Source of the DNA: Lysobacterales bacterium
Lineage (GTDB): Bacteria; Pseudomonadota; Gammaproteobacteria; Xanthomonadales; S139-57
Assembly: GCA_026993285.1 (NCBI GenBank)
Contig: JALWTZ010000003.1
Location: 1 to 32,488, forward strand
Direction of reading: 5' to 3'
Length of the DNA stretch: 32,488 nt
Position 1 is the stretch's first letter; each line of letters starts with the position of its first letter. The position numbers were made by a program, and so were the translations under genes. The notes under the pieces are model-generated. The model was not told the DNA's origin. It did no database searches and saw only the letters and a list, made by a program, of their open reading frames with translations. This document shows positions 27,931 through 32,488 of the stretch, one piece after another.

Positions 27931-27953
27931 GGTTTCTATGTTTTTCTCCTATA

Positions 27954-28052
27954 GCCTAACGCCTCACATCACCGGCAGCAAAAATCGGTGTGGCTGGAGC
28001 GGAGCGGAAGCCGCGCCGATTTTTGCTGTCCGAGTGCATGTGTTTGTTAGCG
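27954..28052. other. attC recombination site (c)
   Basis: GCCTAAC (27954-27960) ... GTTAGCG (28046-28052); perfect 13-bp arms CAGCAAAAATCGG (27976-27988)/CCGATTTTTGCTG (28016-28028) around tggagcggagcggaa. Confidence 0.93.
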
Positions 28053-28056
28053 AATT

Positions 28057-28755
28057 CTAAGCTGAAAACAAGAATAACGGCATCAATAACGCAACTACCA
28101 TCATCAATACGTCAACAGGAGTGATACCTTCATTTAGACTACCCTCACCTCGAATACTTGTGACGTTCTTTATCTCTACTGCGTCTGCATATGTTCTTGT
28201 AAACCGAATAACACTAGCCTCCAAGCTGATCAAAAACGGTACAGCATTTACGATTGGAGACAACCCCTTGTTGCGATAAGCATCTCTTGTTTCTGCCACT
28301 AACCTTCGCAAAGAGTACAGTGTCCGACCGAACCCTATAATGGCCGCACCAACGCCTCCTCCAAAGATATTTGACCAAAAATAGTAGTGCTGCATTACCG
28401 TTGAATTCCCAAACAGAATAACTGGAGATGAGAACAGAATGATTACCTGGAGCGCGAAAATAATATTATCATCGGTAATACTTTTTTGAGCATGAAGGGT
28501 TAAAATAACTTCACCAACTATGATCGCAACAATTATCAATGATAAAAATAGAGAAATTTTATTTACTGTTCGTCCAAACACAGCGATAACAATCAGTATG
28601 GTCAAATACACTACACAATCCGAAATGCTATTTGCCCACAAAACAGTCCAGAAAGCAGTCAACATTACATATTTAACAAGCGGTGTTGAAAGCGCCAATA
28701 TTGTACTTTGTTTTAGATCAAATTCCTTTTCTATCTGCTTAATTAGCTGCTGCAT
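28057..28755 (-). CDS. ECF transporter T component (EcfT-like membrane protein)
   Basis: Hydrophobic helices plus a cytoplasmic region ETRDAYRNKG...TYADAVEIKNVTSIRGEG resembling EcfT coupling helices; next to the A component. Confidence 0.75.
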   Translation of the reverse strand: MQQLIKQIEKEFDLKQSTILALSTPLVKYVMLTAFWTVLWANSISDCVVYLTILIVIAVFGRTVNKISLFLSLIIVAIIVGEVILTLHAQKSITDDNIIFALQVIILFSSPVILFGNSTVMQHYYFWSNIFGGGVGAAIIGFGRTLYSLRRLVAETRDAYRNKGLSPIVNAVPFLISLEASVIRFTRTYADAVEIKNVTSIRGEGSLNEGITPVDVLMMVVALLMPLFLFSA

Positions 28756-28769
28756 TGTTACATACTCTC

Positions 28770-30170
28770 CTACAATCGAATTTCTTGAGTCGACAGCCTA
28801 GAAAACAACTCAGGTGTATGAGTGGCTACGACTATTGTGGAACCATTGTTTAAGTAATGTTGAATCAATTCATATACCGACCGTCTCTGATTCCAGTCTA
28901 AACATATGACAGGCTCATCCACGAATAGCACTGCTGGATAAACCAAGAAAGACAATAGCGACACTATTTTTTGCTGTCCAAAAGAAAGAGTAAGAGGGTC
29001 GCTTTCAAGATTAATGCCGAATGGCTTTAGTGCTCTTAAAGCAACATCTTGAACAGAATCGAATGATATTTTCATTGCCCTGTGTATAGACGTCATCTCA
29101 CGTTCTACTGTGTCTTCAGAAAATTGAAGACTGGGTATCTGCTGAATGTATGCTATATCAGATGGCAGTTTCGGCAATGTTGACCGATAGTCAGATCCAC
29201 GAAAGGAAATGCGCCCCTGATATTTTCTATGGAGAGTGCTTAGCATCTTAAAAAGAGTGGTTTTACCCGCTCCATTCTTTCCTGTTACCGTTACCAACTC
29301 GCCTTCTCTGATAGAAATATTTAATCCTGAAAATACAGTTGCCTCTGGTTGAGAATAATATGGTCCTAACAAATTCCCTTCTAGTAGTACATCTCCAGTT
29401 GTGTTGTTGTTCCTATCAACTGTCGGTGCGCTTCCTGTATAGAATTTCGCTTTAGCCTCCCCTAAAGTACTATATTCGTTTATGGTGCCATCATCGATGA
29501 CGAAGAACCTGTTTGGAGATGCTAGTTCAAATGCTTCTGGCTCATGGGTAGTGACCGCAGCAATACACTCTGGCTTGATCTTGCGATACGCAATCAAGGT
29601 CTCTATGAACTGCTGTTTATTACCACAGTCTAGCAACGCAGTTGGTTCATCAAAAAATAAATAATCTGGCGACTTTATAAATGAAGAAACAAGAGAAACC
29701 AACTGCTTAGTCCCTTCACTTAATTCGTCTATCTTGGAATGAAGCAGGTTATTGATCCCGTAATCATGCGCAAGTTTACTGATCCTTATAAATGCCTCTC
29801 TAGGTTCCAAGTTAGCAAGTCGGGCTGACAACAAAAATTCTTCAATTACGGATGTTGTAATAAAATTGTGATCAGGATATTGAAATATAACACTTGAACG
29901 CCCCCAGTAATTGCTGCAAATACGCTTGCTTTCTCTAGTGATATAATTACCATTAACACTCAGTTGACCGCTAAAGCTTGCTGACTTAAATCTGCTTAAA
30001 CATTGGATAGCACCACACAAGCTCAACAAAAGTGTTGTTTTTCCAATTCCATTCTTTCCCAAAAACAAAGCGAGGTCGCCGGGCTCAAGAGACAACTTAC
30101 TGGCCCGCAAGATGTTCTCTTCGTTGTCGTAACCAACACCATCGAATTCAAGCTTTATTCCAGCTTCCAT
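28770..30170 (-). CDS. ECF transporter ATPase, fused A-A' (two ABC domains)
   Basis: Two Walker A (GKNGIGKTT, GKNGAGKTT), two signatures (LSEGTKQ, LSFGQQK), two Walker B (YLFFDEPT, VLFVDEPV) and two H-loops (TTHEPE, ATHTPE). Confidence 0.93.
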   Translation of the reverse strand: MEAGIKLEFDGVGYDNEENILRASKLSLEPGDLALFLGKNGIGKTTLLLSLCGAIQCLSRFKSASFSGQLSVNGNYITRESKRICSNYWGRSSVIFQYPDHNFITTSVIEEFLLSARLANLEPREAFIRISKLAHDYGINNLLHSKIDELSEGTKQLVSLVSSFIKSPDYLFFDEPTALLDCGNKQQFIETLIAYRKIKPECIAAVTTHEPEAFELASPNRFFVIDDGTINEYSTLGEAKAKFYTGSAPTVDRNNNTTGDVLLEGNLLGPYYSQPEATVFSGLNISIREGELVTVTGKNGAGKTTLFKMLSTLHRKYQGRISFRGSDYRSTLPKLPSDIAYIQQIPSLQFSEDTVEREMTSIHRAMKISFDSVQDVALRALKPFGINLESDPLTLSFGQQKIVSLLSFLVYPAVLFVDEPVICLDWNQRRSVYELIQHYLNNGSTIVVATHTPELFSRLSTQEIRL

Positions 30171-30175
30171 GACAC

Positions 30176-30763
30176 TCAGTCTCCTGTAACGGAAAAATCA
30201 CGCGCAAGTTTTTTCATTCTCGGCGCAGTCTTTATTGCAAAATAAATGGAAATAAACCCCTCAATGACAAACACCGCTGTTATTGCGACAACAGCCTTAA
30301 CAGTAATATCAAATCCAGGCAACTTTAACCAATGCAGTAAAGCTAAAAACATAGCCATCATAACGGTAGTGTACAGAACAAACCCTATATACAACCCTCT
30401 ATTACTTCCCCTCGATAAATAAACTATGGCATCAAATACCAACCCTGCACTTACCCCTATAAGAACCTTGTAAGGTCCAGGAGGCCCCATTAAAAGTGTT
30501 GGGATAGCAGCCACCGAATAGAGGGTCCACATCACAGTAAATGTGCCATAACCTCTTGTAATCAAGAATGTGAGTGCGAGAAAGAACGGTACGGTAAAGC
30601 CTGTTACAATACCTGACAACCCAGGTATTGCGAAAATAGCAGATAAAGCTTGCCCGGAAACAAAATTAAGTACGTAAAGAAGAGCCGTATTTACTCCAGC
30701 CAACATCATGGCTCTTGGGTGTCTAGTAATTAGATTGCATTTTAAGTCTTTTGGATTACTCAT
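30176..30763 (-). CDS. ECF transporter S-component-like membrane protein
   Basis: About six hydrophobic segments; LLMGPPGPYKVLIGVSAGLVFDAIVYLSRGSNRGLYIG resembles S-component loops; position in the ECF operon. Confidence 0.7.
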   Translation of the reverse strand: MSNPKDLKCNLITRHPRAMMLAGVNTALLYVLNFVSGQALSAIFAIPGLSGIVTGFTVPFFLALTFLITRGYGTFTVMWTLYSVAAIPTLLMGPPGPYKVLIGVSAGLVFDAIVYLSRGSNRGLYIGFVLYTTVMMAMFLALLHWLKLPGFDITVKAVVAITAVFVIEGFISIYFAIKTAPRMKKLARDFSVTGD

Positions 30764-30774
30764 TGCTCCCGTCC

Positions 30775-31563
30775 TTATATAGCTGGTGATATTCTATATG
30801 CGCTTTGACATATATGCTCATTGCCATAAAATGAAGTCTCTATATCGGTGCATGACACGTCTGGAAATAGAGCATTAGAAACAAGCAATGCGCCGCCGAG
30901 AGTTTCTAGTATTGGCGCGTCTGATAATCGCGGATTGCCGCCATATCGAATAACGCAATCAACGCCATCAAGCATTTGTATATTTATATTTTTCCTGGCT
31001 AACTTTAAGTTTCTTGTTCCAGAGTAACCTAATAATATATTTAACTTTTTTATTTTATTTTGTTTTTTATTCGTTGCATGGACAAGAACATTGGCAAGTT
31101 TTCTTGTTTTATCAGGAAGGCCGCAAGTATCTCCAATAACTTCCACAACGCAATCCGTCAGATCCATTGATACAATTCGTTCCAGAAATTTATCAAGAGC
31201 ATTAAATATAGGATTTAGTTCGCCGTGCGATCTATAAAGGGTATGTTCTCCTATCAAATAAAAAGTAAATGTACGTACGTGGCCGCAACGAAGAAATGCT
31301 TCAACAAAAGTCAGTCCATTCGAGCTTGCAATATCGTACGCACAATCATAAGACACGCCATTCAACCTAGCCCAACGGCGATGACCATCTGGTATCAGCA
31401 TTATATGCTTGGGTTCAGGAATAATATTGACACTGATTGGCATTAGTTTTGGCTCGATTACTCCATGAGCAGAGCTTGATTCAGCCAGTGCTTCGCCGCC
31501 TCTTAGCGAAGGAACCAAATTGTTTGGTTTCAATATGGCGTTTTCTGAATCTACGAAATGCAT
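30775..31563 (-). CDS. Divergent cis-prenyltransferase (UppS-family) homologue
   Basis: PKHIMLIPDGHRRWARLNG (cf. MDGNGRWA), TFTFYLIGEHTLYRS (cf. LTLYAFSSENWNR), DCVIRYGGNPRLSD (cf. DLVIRTGGEHRISN), ALFPDV (cf. VLWPDF). Confidence 0.8.
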   Translation of the reverse strand: MHFVDSENAILKPNNLVPSLRGGEALAESSSAHGVIEPKLMPISVNIIPEPKHIMLIPDGHRRWARLNGVSYDCAYDIASSNGLTFVEAFLRCGHVRTFTFYLIGEHTLYRSHGELNPIFNALDKFLERIVSMDLTDCVVEVIGDTCGLPDKTRKLANVLVHATNKKQNKIKKLNILLGYSGTRNLKLARKNINIQMLDGVDCVIRYGGNPRLSDAPILETLGGALLVSNALFPDVSCTDIETSFYGNEHICQSAYRISPAI

Positions 31564-31605
31564 AATTTATCTACCATCTTTGTTTTCTCGGCTCGCCCAT
31601 GTCTT

Positions 31606-31669
31606 CGCTAACGACTGGGCTCAGGGGCGTGCAGCGAAGCGGAGCGTCCCTTGCAGCCCTTTGTTATGT
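31606..31669. other. attC recombination site (d)
   Basis: CGCTAAC (31606-31612) ... GTTATGT (31663-31669); imperfect arms GGGCTcAGGGgCG / CGtCCCTtgcAGCCC around tgcagcgaagcggag. Confidence 0.88.
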
Positions 31670-32284
31670 GTTGCTATAATCATCAAGCCAACTGGTGATA
31701 TGATGAATGACCTCCGGTATTGGCAATTCATCAATAGAATCGTGCCCATCTTCTTCAACAGCTTTATTGTAGAGATAAGCGTTAAAATCATTGAAACTCT
31801 GCCAAATCCCGTTTGCACTTGGACCTGTATTCAACTCTTCAGTTACTAGCCAATCTCTAACGGCTTTTGTTAGCTTCAATGGATCATCATCATGATTCTT
31901 AATATCAGAGCCTGATAAATCAGATAGCGCCGCTTGATACCTATACCTCTCTTTCTCAAGTATTAATATACGCTTATCTTTCCACTGTCCATCTTTTAGC
32001 TTTTGACATCCATAATCTATGCCTAACTCAAATGGCATATTCATTCGGTAGTATTCGTTTTCATTTTCCGAAACAATTCGTGACAAGTCATGAATTCCGA
32101 ATTTTGACGCTAGAATGAGTTGTAGAATTTTATCGATTCGAGTTTCACCGGAATCAGAACGCTCAAGAGATAATCTAGGGTTAAACCCTAGATACTTTAC
32201 CACAAAGATTACTGCAATCAATAGCTGCCGGTAATCGTCATCAAATGGACAATTGACGAAGATATTTTTATTAAACTCATCCAT
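31664..32284 (-). CDS. Conserved protein of the 'KNIFVNCPFDDDY' type (putative Rossmann-like, function unknown)
   Basis: NKNIFVNCPFDDDYRQLLIAVIFVVKYLGFNPRLSLERSDSGETRIDKILQLILASKFGIHDLSRI...NMPFELGIDYGCQ...RILILEKERYRYQAALSDLSGSDIKNHDDDP. Stop codon lies inside attC (d). Confidence 0.65.
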   Translation of the reverse strand: MDEFNKNIFVNCPFDDDYRQLLIAVIFVVKYLGFNPRLSLERSDSGETRIDKILQLILASKFGIHDLSRIVSENENEYYRMNMPFELGIDYGCQKLKDGQWKDKRILILEKERYRYQAALSDLSGSDIKNHDDDPLKLTKAVRDWLVTEELNTGPSANGIWQSFNDFNAYLYNKAVEEDGHDSIDELPIPEVIHHITSWLDDYSNT

Positions 32285-32287
32285 GAA

Positions 32288-32488
32288 TTACCTCTTGTCT
32301 TTAGGAGGGTAAGGGTCTTTCCCATAACTATCTTTAGCCCGAATTCTCCCATCTTTTCCATGAATGTAGAATTCTGCCTTCTGATTCTTCGCCACTTCCC
32401 TCCCATAATTAATTGCTTCTTGCTGTGTATCAAAGTGTTTAGATGCTCTTGATGCTCCTCCTTTTTTAACATCCCAACCACCTTTTGA
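32288..32488 (-). CDS. DUF2188-like protein (N-terminus beyond the window)
   Basis: Reverse-strand frame not in the ORF track: ...GGWDVKKGGASRASKHFDTQQEAINYGREVAKNQKAEFYIHGKDGRIRAKDSYGKDPYPPKDKR*; 3 bp upstream of the next gene's start. Confidence 0.85.
   Translation of the reverse strand, partial: SKGGWDVKKGGASRASKHFDTQQEAINYGREVAKNQKAEFYIHGKDGRIRAKDSYGKDPYPPKDKR

Noticed and set aside
27976-28028. 13-bp perfect hairpin considered as a transcription terminator
   Set aside because: Flanked by GCCTAAC/GTTAGCG cores with an attC-type loop and no T-run directly after the stem; attC explains it better.
32218-32481. 87-aa minus-strand ORF MVGMLKKEEHQ...
   Set aside because: Wrong frame; the adjacent frame encodes a clear DUF2188-like sequence ending at 32288.

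Overview
The window has two parts. Positions 1 to about 25.4 kb are high-GC gammaproteobacterial-style chromosomal backbone. It carries a DUF3482-like GTPase with a DUF2868 partner, rhodanese, DUF3501 with a GlpC-like Fe-S protein, rubrerythrin, MAPEG, a 2OG-Fe(II) oxygenase, a TfoX C-terminal domain protein, ilvD-ilvA, a cluster of secreted/surface proteins, an M23 peptidase, sdaA, a GIY-YIG protein, ubiE-DUF971, DUF423, polA, DUF2782, TRAP DctQ/DctM, an FMN reductase and a secreted protein. Positions about 25.5 to 32.5 kb are AT-richer, with every gene on the minus strand. I read this part as the distal end of an integron gene-cassette array. Four attC-like sites lie immediately 3' of the cassette genes, and in three cassettes the two terminal heptamers (R'' and the R' re-formed in the free circle) are exact reverse complements. 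The integrase is not in the window. The most unusual item is a roughly 3.55 kb four-gene cassette (28046-31612). It encodes a divergent cis-prenyltransferase (UppS-family) homologue plus a complete ECF-type transporter (S, fused A-A', T). Neighbouring cassettes encode a toxin-antitoxin pair, an Mrr-like putative nuclease, a VOC protein, and a 'KNIFVNCPFDDDY' protein paired with a DUF2188-like protein. All assignments come from reading motifs by eye; no database search was run.
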